Shown: piece by piece, positions 21,600 to 32,069 of the stretch
Numbering within the stretch: the first letter of the stretch is position 1
How the letters are laid out: the number at the start of each line of letters is the position of its first letter
Source: Xenopus tropicalis
Lineage: Eukaryota > Chordata > Amphibia > Anura > Pipidae
Direction of reading: 5' to 3'
Length of the DNA: 64,000 nucleotides
Assembly: GCF_000004195.4 (NCBI RefSeq)
Contig: NC_030678.2
Span: 33,084,201-33,148,200 of the forward strand
Position numbers and translations under genes: made by a program
The notes under the pieces: model-generated
Databases searched by the model: none
What the model was told of the DNA's origin: nothing
What the model saw: only the letters and a program-made list of their open reading frames with translations

Positions 21600-22600
21600 T
21601 TTCTCTCTTCTACTCTTCTGTGCTTGTCACCCTATCTGAGTTCTTTGAAAGGGTTTGGCTGGGGCATGGTTATGATACCATCTAGCTTTGATGTTTTTAA
21701 TGTCTTCTGTGCTTGTTGTCACCCTATCTGAGTTCTTTGAAAGGGTTTGGCTGGGGCATGGTTATGATACCATCTAGCTTTGATGTTTTTAATGTCTTCT
21801 GTGCTTGTCACCCTATCTGAGTTCTTTGAAAGGGTTTGGCTGGGGCATGGTTATGATACCATCTAGCTTTGATGTTTTTAATGTCTTCTGTGCTTGTTGT
21901 CACCCTATCTGAGTTCTTTGAAAGGGTTTGGCTGGGGCATGGTTATGATACCATCTAGCTTTGATGTTTTTAATGTCTTCTGTGCTTGTCACCCTATCTG
22001 AGTTCTTTGAAAGGGTTTGGCTGGGGCATGGTTATGATACCATCTAGCTTTGATGTTTTTAATGTCTTCTGTGCTTGTTGTCACCCTATCTGAGTTCTTT
22101 GAAAGGGTTTGGCTGGGGCATGGTTATGATACCATCTAGCTTTGATGTTTTTAATGTCGTCTGTGCTTGTCACCCTATCTGAGTTCTTTGAAAGGGTTTG
22201 GCTGGGGCATGGTTATGATACCATCTAGCTTTGATGTTTTTTAATGTCTTCTGTGCTTGTTGTCACCCTATCTGAGTTCTTTGAAAGGGTTTGGCTGGGG
22301 CATGGTTATTATACCATCTAGCTTTGATGTTTTTAATGTCTTCTGTGCTTGTTGTCACCCTATCTGAGTTCTTTGAAAGGGTTTGGCTGGGGCATGGTTA
22401 TGATACCATCTAGCGTTGATGTTTTTAATGTCTTCTGTGCTTGTCACCCTATCTGAGTTCTTTGAAAGGGTTTGGCTGGGGCATGGTTATTATACCATCT
22501 AGCTTTGATGTTTTTAATGTCTTCTGTGCTTGTTGTCACCCTATCTTAGTTCTTTGAAAGGGTTTGCCTGGGGAATGGTTATGATACCATCTATCTAAGA
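21600..22600 (+). repeat. Tandem array, alternating 89/92-bp units, about 11 copies
   Basis: The block ggggcatggttatgatacca repeats at 21661, 21753, 21842 and onward. Unit length alternates because gcttgttgtcaccc (92 bp) and gcttgtcaccc (89 bp) take turns, so the array was amplified mainly as a two-unit block of about 181 bp. The last unit is diverged. Lies in the 3' UTR of the hAT transposase. Confidence 0.92.
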
Positions 22601-23284
22601 TATTTTTTCTGTCCTCTGTGCTTCAGTGGCTGCAACAAAAAAACCATAATTTTTTAGGAATGTACACATTCCTGATTTTTCAGGGTTCTGCAACTGCGGC
22701 AAAATCGTATCTTTTATGGTCACCACAGGTGATCGAAAAGGTAGGACAAACCTGGGCCCACACTGCAGAATCAGTGTTTTTTGGTTCACGTTACTGTACA
22801 TTGAATTACCTCTGCCTGACCATGCACGTGCGCACAAGCACGGTGACTGCTAAACACACCACTACAGAAATATTCCCACCGATGGGACGAACGTCCTGGA
22901 GGTGACAAGCAACTAGTAAAAACTAATATTCGCACACTTGACAGTATCATTAAAGCTTTTTGCGTTTTTTTTCGTTGCAGTAAACGCGGTGTTTTGTCTT
23001 TGCGTGTGAACCGGCCGTAACCTTTACACGACTTGATTGGAATGTAGATGCCGGACTTTTTAAAGCAGTTTATTACATAAGTTTAGGAATGTAGTATGTT
23101 TTCTCCCCTTAACAGCACAAAACGCAATGCTGTGTCAACAACGTATTTTTCAGAGAAATTTTTGCCCTTGATGCCCCTCCTGCATGCCACTGTCCAGGTC
23201 ATGGCACCCTTTAAACAACTTTAAAATCAGTTTTCTGGCCAGAGATGGCTTTTCTAGGTTTTAAAGTTCGCCTTCCCATTGAAG

Positions 23285-23382
23285 TCTATGGGGTTCGCAA
23301 AGTTCGCGAACGTTCGCACTTTCCGACGAAAGTTCGCGAACGGGTTCGCGAACATTTTTTTTTAGGTTCGCTACATCCCTAA
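23285..23382. promoter_or_regulatory. 3' subterminal GTTCGC cluster and terminal inverted repeat
   Basis: Contains several GTTCGC/GCGAAC hexamers and at least three ttcgcgaa palindromes ahead of the terminal gttcgctacatcccta, mirroring the 5' end. Confidence 0.6.
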
Positions 23383-23588
23383 TAGTACATAGTCATGATG
23401 CCTCCTGCCTCAGGGTGCTGCCTGGTCACAGCTAATGGGTGCCAAAATATGCAGCCCCACAACACAGCTTCAATCACACCATACCTCCCAACTGTCCCGC
23501 TTTACGCGGGACAGTCCCGCTTTTGCCACCCTGTCCCGCTGTCCCGGATAGGCCCCGATCTGTCCCGCTTTTAAAGGGCTCCGCTCCG

Positions 23589-23712
23589 GTGACGTCACTC
23601 GCACGTCTCCCCTTAGCGCCGCAGCTTCTGCACTGCTCGCTTCAGTTTTAACAAAAAGCCATTCACAGTGCAGAAGCTGCGGCGCTAAGGGGAGACGTGC
23701 ATGTGACGTCAC
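23589..23712. repeat. Long perfect hairpin inside the inverted-repeat element
   Basis: Arms 23601-23635 and 23666-23700 are perfectly complementary over 35 bp with a 30-base spacer. Outward, pairing continues through gtgacgtcac on both sides with two mismatches, giving about 47-bp arms. As RNA this would form a long stem-loop. Confidence 0.85.
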
Positions 23713-23809
23713 GAGGAGGAGAAGAAGAGCCCTGGGGGGAGGAAGCTGGTGGTGGTAGGAGCAGGGGGACGCTGGGGAGGACACTGGAGGAAGGTAAAGG
23801 CAACTGGAG

Positions 23810-24410
23810 GATGTTGGGGAGGATGTTGGGGGGGCTGAAGGATGTTGGGGGGAGCTGAAGGATATTGGGGAGGATGTTGGGGGGAGCTGGAGGATGTTGG
23901 GGGGCTGAAGTATGTTGGGGAGGATGTTGGGGGAGCTGAAGGATGTTGGGGGGAACTGAAGGATGTTGGGGAGGATGTTGGGGGAGCTGAAGGATGTTGG
24001 GGAAGCTGAAGGATGTTGGGGGAAACTGAAGGATGTTGGGGGAAACTGAAGGATGTTGGGGGAGCTGAAGGATGTTGGGGAAGCTGAAGGATGTTGGGGG
24101 AAACTGAAGGATGTTGGGGGAAACTGAAGGATGTTGGGGGAGCTGAAGGATGTTGGGGAGGATGTTGGGGGAGCTGAAGGATGTTGGGGGAAACTGAAGG
24201 ATGTTGGGGAGGATGTTGGGGGAGCTGAAGGATGTTGGGGGGGCTGAAGGATGTTGGGGGGAGCTGAAGGATATTGGGGAGGATGTTGGGGGGGCTGGAG
24301 GATGTTGGGGGGGCTGAAGGATGTTGGGGGGGCTGAAGGATGTTGGGGGGAGCTGAAGGATGTTGGGGAGGACGCTGGGGGGAGCTGGAGGATGTTGGGT
24401 GGATGCTGCA
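23810..24410. repeat. Irregular minisatellite, gaggatgttggggga-type unit
   Basis: Repeats of ctgaaggatgttgggg with alternating inserts (gaggatgttggg, ggaaa, ggag). It gives a Pro/Ser-rich 368-codon open frame on the - strand that has no recognisable domain and should not be taken as a gene. Confidence 0.85.
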
Positions 24411-24769
24411 GTGGGGAGCAGCCCATACTAGGGGGACACTGGGGGAGGACCAGCAATGTTTTAGGGGGTCCCTGCTCTAGCACCAATGCAAAACATAACA
24501 CCTGGCTACCAATGTCTGTCATGAGTCTGTCATTAAATACAGGTGCCACAGTGCATAATGAAATCCTTAGGGCCACAATATGTCATAAAATGATTGGGGC
24601 CACCGTGTCTGTCTTCTGGTGCACTTTGTGTATGTTATGCTTTACAGGTGTGGTTTTGTAAAATGGGCCTGTTTGGGGGGCGTGGCCATAAAGTGGGCGT
24701 GACCTAAAAAAATTGCAGACATTTTTGTCCCTCCTTCTGATTTTAAAATGTTGGGAGGTATGATCACAC

Positions 24770-25156
24770 GCGTCGTATCCTACAGCACAGATTACATACT
24801 AGTCTCTTCAAACCACTATCCGTATCCTCAGAACAAGGAAATATGAAAGACTATAAAATGGAATTGTGCTATTCTGGAATTCTATGATTGCACCTTTAAA
24901 CTTAAATAAAAGGCGCTGGTAACAGCTCTGTGGGGCTTGGGGTGACATATTCTAGATTCATGGGTGAATAGAAGCCCAGACTTGCAGCTTGCAATCACTG
25001 GGTAAGTTTTATGTTTCAGTCCTGAAAGGAGAATTAAACCCTAAAATGCATGAATCATATTGCAATCGAAATAACGTGTTACCCAGGGATTGCATCCACC
25101 ATAGGAATGAGCAAAAATGTATATGCCTTGGGTATAAACGGGGTTGAGCTGGACAC
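24770..25156. other. Unassigned sequence
   Basis: No gene or repeat recognised. A short T2-like motif (gagaattaaaccc) occurs near 25029. Confidence 0.25.
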
Positions 25157-25350
25157 CCTTAGGGCAGCGACAGACGGGGAGATTATTCGCCCCGCTACAA
25201 ATCTTTGTTGCCGCGAGCGACTAATCTCCCCGCAATGCCATCCCAACACCAAGAATGTAAATCGCCGGTGGGATGGCATACGCATCTCTACGATTTCCGG
25301 AAGTCACCCGAAGTTTCCTCTCAAGGCATGCCATACCACCGGCGCAGCTC
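25157..25350. mobile_element. Partial Harbinger-like MITE (cggggagatt..cgcc family)
   Basis: acggggagattattcgcc, cgactaatctccccgcaatg and the later gccggtgggatggcat match the complete element at 35098-35355. Only one end is clearly preserved. Confidence 0.65.
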
Positions 25351-25479
25351 TGCAGATGACCTGATTACCATTTCATTTCACAGCTTATCACAGTTCTTAA
25401 CAAAGTCACCATTTCTATTAGAACAGTGCCTAGGTTTACAAAATACTTAGCTCCTATCTACCTTTCTGAGACCTCTCCT

Positions 25480-25920
25480 CTACTCCTGGGCCCTTCTTGG
25501 CGCACAGGTGTCTGGCTGTCATGAGCGATCGCCGCTCCTTACCTACCACGAGTGATCGGCGGCGTCCTCCTTCTCGGCGCGGTGACGTCACGTGCTGTGG
25601 CACCAAATTAAAAAATAAAGGGACGCCAGAGACCCAGGTTCAATGCCCGAGTATAGCTCATTATTGCTATTGTGTTCCTGGGTCTCTTAGGCTTTCCTGC
25701 TTCTTCCGTTGCTGACCATCTGCTTGTTCCTGACCTTGAACCTTGCTGCCTGCCTTATTGAACCTTTGCCTGAACCTGACCTCTCTTTTGGATTTCCCCG
25801 AAACTGTACTTTGCTTGGACTCGCTGGAAAAGGACTTCCTCCTTGATCCTGACAACACCCCCCCCCCGTGGGTGCTGAAGGCCCCCGTTGACACTGGCCT
25901 AGGATGAAGCACACATCAAT
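25480..25920 (+). mobile_element. Possible LTR-like fragment
   Basis: A C/T-rich stretch with repeated ctgaccttgaacc and cctgaacctgacctct motifs, an aataaag signal at 25613 and tgacgtcacgtg upstream resembles long terminal repeats of frog gypsy-type elements. No paired copy, primer site or internal gene was seen, so this is tentative. Confidence 0.3.
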
Positions 25921-26910
25921 GGGTTGCACTTATTCAGAATTGAGGACCTATGTAGTCCTGCCACAGTCACTATCCCTGACTAGCAAGTTATTGACCCCTT
26001 CCTTCCACCTTGGTTCAGCCTCAGCTCCTCAGTTAGCGGCCATATTCCATATGGTAACTACCTGAGAGGCAGGGGGTGAAACTGCACTTCCAATAGGTCT
26101 GTCAGAGGAGAAGCACTGCAGTAGGGAAGGTAAACAGGGGGCCCAGTTCAAATTCTGCACAAAGGCCCCCAGTAACCACCACTTTCCAGAACTCTAAAGG
26201 GAATTTCCTGTCCTACAGTACCATCTAGTGACTGTACAATGTTATAACCAGGGACAGGGACATGTTAGACACAGTGTATACAAATACAGAATGTAGCAGT
26301 GCCGGGGGGAGAAATAGTAAAACTAGTGTTATGAAATACAGAGATAAGGGATGAGTAAGATATGATGTGAGAAGGTTGACCTTTAGCAGGCCAGGTAGAG
26401 TTACTGTGTACCAGGGATCAAATGTAATAAATAATAAGTAATTATAGTATTTAAAAAAGGACTAAATAATGTACTTATTGAAAGGAAGGATGCTCTATTT
26501 AGTCAGGAAAGCCTTAAAATATAGTGAGTGTATATGGATACTGATAGTCATTTCTTCCCAGGACCCAATATCCTGCAGCTGTAGATCTTGAAATGATTTG
26601 CTTAGGATAGTTAGATGCACAGGTTATATGCCCCCATTCCTCTATACAAGTTCACAGCAACCCCATTTCCTACTTATCCTGGAGGTCCTGTAACACCTGA
26701 ATATCTTGGGTGAAAAAGTATCCTAGGATATCTCAGCAAGATACACAACACTCGATAGCGTATACGAGGAGGGATAACATGGACATAACAATTTATATAC
26801 TATCAATATTCATTTTAGTAAGGGGAGATTATTACTGGCCAGGGGGGTGATTTGGCACTCTGGAGGCCTTGCTGATGCCCCTTTGCTTAAGTTTTCCCCA
26901 TTGGCCTATT
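25921..26910. other. Unassigned sequence
   Basis: Nothing recognisable on either strand. Confidence 0.25.
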
Positions 26911-27302
26911 CTTAGCAACTTTGCAATTGGTTTTCATATATATTTTTTATAGTTTTTGAATTATTTGCCTTTCTCTTCTGCCTCTTTCCAGCTTTCGAAT
27001 GGGGGTCACTGACCCCGGCAGCCAAAACTATTGCTCTATAAGGCTACACTTTTATTATTATTGTTACTTTTTATTACTTGCCTTTCTATGCAGCCCCTCC
27101 ATTATTCATATTCCCATCTCTCGTGTAAACTACTGCCGGGTTGCTAGGGTTAATAAAGCCGTAGCAACCAAATAGCTGCTAAAATACCAAATGGAGAGCT
27201 GCTGAACAAAACTAATTAACTGATAAACCATAAAAAATGAAGATCATTTGAAAAATGTCTACATCATTTTAAAAGTTATTTAAAGATGAAATACCCCTTT
27301 AA
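26911..27302. mobile_element. T2-type MITE (TTTAA target), 5' end truncated
   Basis: The right end atacccctttaa and the internal blocks gggggtcactgaccccggca and gttgctagggttaa are shared with the copies at 62780-63235 and 63480-63875. The left end is not clear. Confidence 0.7.
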
Positions 27303-30300
27303 CTTGCCTCATGCGCAGGCTCTTGAATGGTATCTCTGCTCTCGGCCCACCAGTGCCATAAAGCAGCCCTGCCGAATGATTTTCTCTTAAAAGAGCAGGT
27401 TTACCATTGACTGCATTTGGACTGTTGTCAGGTAGTGGTTTCTTTACAATGAGAAAACGCTTGCAGCAGATTGTAGATAGTGAGTCAATTTTACTGGCAG
27501 TACATGGGTAGGTGCATCCTATTCCTTTGTGCTATTCTGCCATCTAGTGGCCTTTGTGAGTAAGTCATCTGCTGCTATCATCTTTCACTGGGCAAGGTAT
27601 TTCTTCATTGATATTCTTAAAATTCTCTTACTTTGCATCAAACTACTTAGAACTCCTCAGCAATATCTGAAGTGCCCACTCCCTTAGTATTAATTGTAGT
27701 AATTTCCTAATAAAGCACCTGGCTCTGTCAACATCCTCTCTGCAATAAAATTTACATAGCACCAGTAAGGTATTATTATCTGCCATTGTTATAATGCTGA
27801 CACATTTACAAAGCAGAGATTATTTTCATCAGGCCCTTTGATGTGGCCAAATCTGGTGGCTGCCAAATCTGTGGTGCAGCTCTGATTTTGGAAGTCTAGT
27901 ACTGGGGGCAGGACTGGTTTTATGAGCCTAGATGCTGTTGTTGGATAGGGGGGCTATGAAGGGGCCCTTAGGCATGTTTGGACTAAAATTCAAATTAGGC
28001 CCTGGCAGAAAGGACCAAAGAACCTCACACAAGCCAAATATAAAGCAACAGTCTATGGCCGCTTACAGCTACAGCTGCTCCTTGGCATTTGCCAAAGCTT
28101 CCAGATTGCCAGTCCTGGCTTGTCTATAAATCTATAATTAGGCTCCTTTAAAAGACAACATCTACAAAAAATATAGACGTGTTTTATCGTTTGGATGTCA
28201 CTAACTTGTTTCCATTCTTTATTCTCCTGCTCTTTGTGCCCCCATGAACCCTAGGTATGTTCCTACCCTGCCTACCCTAGTTCCTGCCCTGATTGCCCTG
28301 TGTGTTACCATATTGCACCCATCAAACTGCATATCTCTCTGGGATGTCAGGGGCCCACTGGGTGTTTTTTCCCGGTGTCCCCCTGGTCTAGCCTAACCCT
28401 AAATAGCCAGGACCAGACCAGTGGCCTTTATAGCATTTTCCCTGGCCCACAGGTTGCCAGTCTGGGCCTGGTGGTTAGCATTACTGTATTGCAGCAGGGG
28501 TTCTAGAATTTATGGCAGCCAGGACACTATGGAGCATAATTACATATGTTGCCCATAGCAACCAATCAGATCTTGGCTTTTGTTTCTAACTTGTTGGTGA
28601 CCCATACCTTCCAACATTTTGAAAATGGAAATAGGGTCAAAAAGAAATGGGGCGTACAACGTGGCAATTTTTTTTTTTACCACATCCATTTTTGCAACCA
28701 CACTCTTCTAATACCACTCATTTGACTAAATTTGGCAGGTTATTTAAAGTTTGAACACATTTCTGGGGGTTTTGGGGTCTTGTTTTATGTGCGACTTATT
28801 AACTTTCTGGGCTCTGAGGGACAGCTGGGAGCTATGGGTGTCCGTTCAATTTTAAAAAACAATTTTTGATGAGGAACCCCTTTAGAAGCATCACAACCCA
28901 ACCCTAAATAAATCCACATACAAAGTGAAACATTGTTATAGTGTGCTTAGAACGTTCAATCAGAGCCTTGTCCTTGTTATAGAAATATTTTCCACTGCCA
29001 AACACAGACAAATTCTTCTTGCTTCTGTGACATTTAAAAACCAGAATGGATTTCTGAATTTCCATACTGTTAGAACTGAAAAAAAAAATCGTGTAAAAAT
29101 GCCACTATTTTATTTCCACAGACCCAAGTATTTAACTAGCACACATCTGTGTCCATTTGTTATTTCTGTAAAGTAAGCATTGGGTGCATAGATATAAAGC
29201 CTGTTGTATCTCACACAAGACACAGAGTACAGTGGGCCCAAAGTAGTCCTTTACTTATCATATGCCTGAGGCAAGTGTAATGTACACATTTTCCACTGAT
29301 CCTTGCACCCATAGGTACTCCATATAGTGCTTAATAAATCGTACACTAGTACAGGTCTGGACTGGGATTCAAAATAGGCCCTAGCATTTCAAGCACCCCA
29401 CTACCCCAATAAATAGTGATTGCCTATGGCATCTTACAGCAGTCCCTCTGGCATTTGCTAGAACCCACAGATTGCCAGTGCAGGCCTGCACTAGTTAGGG
29501 GCATTGTAGACAAAAATTTGTTTATAAATTAGTTTATAAGTCCTGCAAAGTTATCATCAAGTCTGAAAACTCAAGCAGCATTTACTGGCCTGTTTGAAAG
29601 TCAACATCTAGACTTAATACAAGCTCCTGCATGCTGTACAGGAGAATTTTCTAGGTGATTATAGATAATATATTATAAGATATAAATATGAGTGAAAATA
29701 ATCTGTTTTCTGTGGTCTGTCTATATGGGTGAGCCATCTTTCCTTTTTGCTAAGGTTATAGCTCCCATACAGTTCTTGCAGGTGGTGCTTGTGGTGTCCA
29801 AAGAAAAGGCACCCATTAGAAGCAGATAAAATCTAAGTTGGGCATACACTGAAGATTCAATTGCTTGGTGTCAGGCCCTGACTGGGATTTAAAATAGGCC
29901 CTGGCATTTCAAGTACACAGAGGCCCAAATGTCCCACTATCAGACCAATAAATAGTGATTATCTATGGCATCTTACAGCAGAACTAGGATGATCCAATCA
30001 TTAAGCTCCTCAAAGAAATGATCGGATCACAATGGGCAAGGGGACTGTATAAAACACACCACTGTGGTCCTCACCACCCATAAATTGGGCAATAGATTGC
30101 CAAATTAATCTCAATTTATCGGAGGGGGCAATTCCCACCTGTACAAGTAAAGTACTAAATGCACACAGGAGGGGCAATGGAATCAGTGGACTATCATCCC
30201 CAAATTATACATTTTTTATTACAAGCACCTGTCCAACCCCAATGCATGGAGTGATAGTTGTTTGCCCAAATTTGGCCAGCTGCTCATACATTCCTCACAT

Positions 30301-30990
30301 CACAGTTGTACTTTATCTGCCATTACCCGCACTAAATACTTATGTAGCTAAGACCATGGCTTATTGTTGCACTGTACTGGCAGGTCAAGGCCATAGGGGG
30401 CACTATATGGGAAATCTTTGGGTGGGAATACTCCATACAAGTGCTTGGCTTTGATTGTGGGTGTGGGGTGCCCCTGTCATGTGGCAAGATAAAAACCTTG
30501 CTCCAGGCGGCAGTATGCAGCAAAAAAGCTGGTCCCGGTACATTTAATAGCTGAAATTCAATTTTTTAAACCAGAAATTTAAACCCCATTATGATGCAAG
30601 CTATGACACAGCCATTATTTGTTCTGGTGCTGCCACTGTTAGTTTATTATACTGTAAAGTGAAGAACATGGCTAGCCCCATGTGAAATTTCATATTTCCT
30701 CTGACCTAGGAATGACTGAACCCTATGTTACCAACGTAACCCCCCTGCCATAACCATAACAATGTAATTTCCAAGAGCTTCAAGGTTCTATACACTTCCA
30801 TGTATGGCATTATTATTTACTACAAAATGATCCACAAAAGCATAGCAAAAAAATGCAAAATCAGAGAATTAATATTTTAATTTATGACTTGTTAAACAGA
30901 CCAATAATGAACCACGCAAAATGTGATTGATTCACAGCCAGTCATGATAAAGAACCTTGAAAATGATCCATGGACCTATAAGACATTTTC
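27303..30990. other. Intergenic region with fragments of short repeats
   Basis: No gene recognised. A dispersed motif, ggactggga-t-aaaataggccct...agattgccagt, occurs at about 29352-29480 and 29873-29990, with relatives at 27912-28110 and 28430-28475, indicating several copies of one short repeat. A fragment of the catacctcccaac element starts near 28604. This region is 3' of the connexin. Confidence 0.45.
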
Positions 30991-30999
30991 TTTTGTTTC

Positions 31000-32061
31000 T
31001 TAAAGCCAAGATTTTTTGATTTTATATATTTTATCGAGGCTACTATGCATACTGTCTGGGCCTTTCCTGGAGGTAGTATCACTGTTGTCATCCTGTGTAA
31101 AGGAAATGGCAGCTGAATGAGAGGGGAGACAACTGATCTTCTCCTGGGATAAACTGGAAGAACTCTTTAGCGCAAACCTTTCTTGTATGGTGTCCTTTAA
31201 GTGTATGAGTAAGCTGTTCTGCTCTGGGTGTAGAACCTTTGGCTTCTTGATACTCTTAAAATCACAGCAGGCAGAGCAGGCTAAGGATAAAATGCGAAAC
31301 ACATAGAACCAACCTAAGTAATGCAGTTCCACAAGGTTCAGAATGAAGCAGCCAAGTCCAACTCCAAACATGAAGTTTAGGAAAACAGTCTTTTCTGTGG
31401 CCCTTGAGACAAAGCAGTCAGTTGTAGTTGGACAAGGGTAGGTATGACATCGGAAAAGGTGAGGCACTTCAAAACCAAAAAGATAATACTGGCCCACCAG
31501 GAACCCAGCCTCCATCAGAGACCTGAGTACCACGTGGACAATATAGATGATGTGCATTTTGTCAAGGACTGGGATGGACCCTTTGAAATCTTTTCTTAAC
31601 TTTGGCTTAAATCCGGTTTCTTTCCATGAAGCATCTTTACCATCTATTTGTTGTTCAGTATCTGGGTTTACATTACTCTCAGACAGGTGTTTTTCAGCAG
31701 ATAGGCTCTGAATCAGCTCCATGACATAGGCCTTTTCCAGTTCAGTCTTCTCATCCTTGGCAATTTTATGCAGGACATAGATGATATAAAAAATGGAAGG
31801 TGTTGAAACCAGGACAATCTGAAATATCCAAAACCTGAGGTGTGAAACAGGAGCAAAACTGTCATAGCACACATTATTGCAACCAGGCTGAAGAGTGTTG
31901 CAGGTAAATTTGGACTGTTCGTCTCCATACATTGCATCTCCCACCAACGTTACCAAAAGAATGCGAAAAATAAGAAGCATTGTCAGCCATATCTTTCCAA
32001 TCACAGTGGAATGGTTCTGGACTTCTGTCAAGAGACGCCCCAAGATAGACCAGTCCCCCAT
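31000..32061 (-). CDS. Connexin (gap junction protein), 353 aa, intact
   Basis: Forms hexameric hemichannels that dock into gap junctions at the plasma membrane. Start ATG at 32061 (MGDWSILGRL), eight bases inside an exon that begins after ttttccttactag. The N-terminal helix is followed by TM1 (about 20-41). Extracellular loop 1 has C54-x6-C61-x3-C65 (CNTLQPGCNNVC) and SHLRFW; TM2 is about 76-98. The cytoplasmic loop is about 99-168 and lysine-rich, and TM3 is about 170-193. Loop 2 has C205-x4-C210-x5-C216, then SRATEKT and TM4 (about 225-250). The tail of about 100 residues is Ser-rich, with ending KSWL. All six loop cysteines are present. EVPHLFRC, QYYLFGFEV and LNLVELHYLG resemble gamma connexins, while GDWS is alpha-like and CNTLQPGC delta-like, so I give no symbol. 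Confidence 0.95.
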   Translation of the reverse strand: MGDWSILGRLLTEVQNHSTVIGKIWLTMLLIFRILLVTLVGDAMYGDEQSKFTCNTLQPGCNNVCYDSFAPVSHLRFWIFQIVLVSTPSIFYIIYVLHKIAKDEKTELEKAYVMELIQSLSAEKHLSESNVNPDTEQQIDGKDASWKETGFKPKLRKDFKGSIPVLDKMHIIYIVHVVLRSLMEAGFLVGQYYLFGFEVPHLFRCHTYPCPTTTDCFVSRATEKTVFLNFMFGVGLGCFILNLVELHYLGWFYVFRILSLACSACCDFKSIKKPKVLHPEQNSLLIHLKDTIQERFALKSSSSLSQEKISCLPSHSAAISFTQDDNSDTTSRKGPDSMHSSLDKIYKIKKSWL

Positions 32062-32069
32062 TTTTGGAC

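Larger units (their letters stand above)
15930..23382 (+). mobile_element. Full-length BED/hAT DNA transposon, about 7.45 kb
   Basis: Bounded by inverted ends tagggatgtagcgaac (from 15930) and gttcgctacatcccta (to 23382). Both subterminal zones are packed with GTTCGC/GCGAAC and the palindrome ttcgcgaa. Inside, in order: a TATA box, an ~84-91 bp tandem array, a 168-bp tandem array, an intact transposase ORF, an ~89-92 bp tandem array and the 3' end. An 8-bp duplication expected for hAT elements is not evident (flanks tttgggac and atagtaca), so the flanks may have changed or the exact border may be slightly different. This is the longest undamaged mobile gene in the window. Confidence 0.85.
23480..24762. 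mobile_element. 1.28-kb inverted-repeat element with 7-bp target duplication
   Basis: Perfect 13-bp termini catacctcccaac / gttgggaggtatg, flanked on both sides by atcacac (23473-23479 and 24763-24769). It contains tgtcccgc repeats, a strong hairpin (23589-23712) and a minisatellite. No transposase is seen, so it is non-autonomous. Related copies: 45137-45643 (both ends diverged) and a fragment from about 28604 (cataccttccaacattttga). Superfamily uncertain. Confidence 0.8.

Noticed and set aside
15922..23390. 8-bp target duplication of the large hAT element
   Set aside because: Flanks tttgggac and atagtaca (and one-base shifts of these) do not match, so none is claimed.
23470..24576. 368-codon Pro/Ser-rich open frame on the - strand
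   Set aside because: Produced by the minisatellite in the 1.28-kb inverted-repeat element; composition is entirely that of the repeat.
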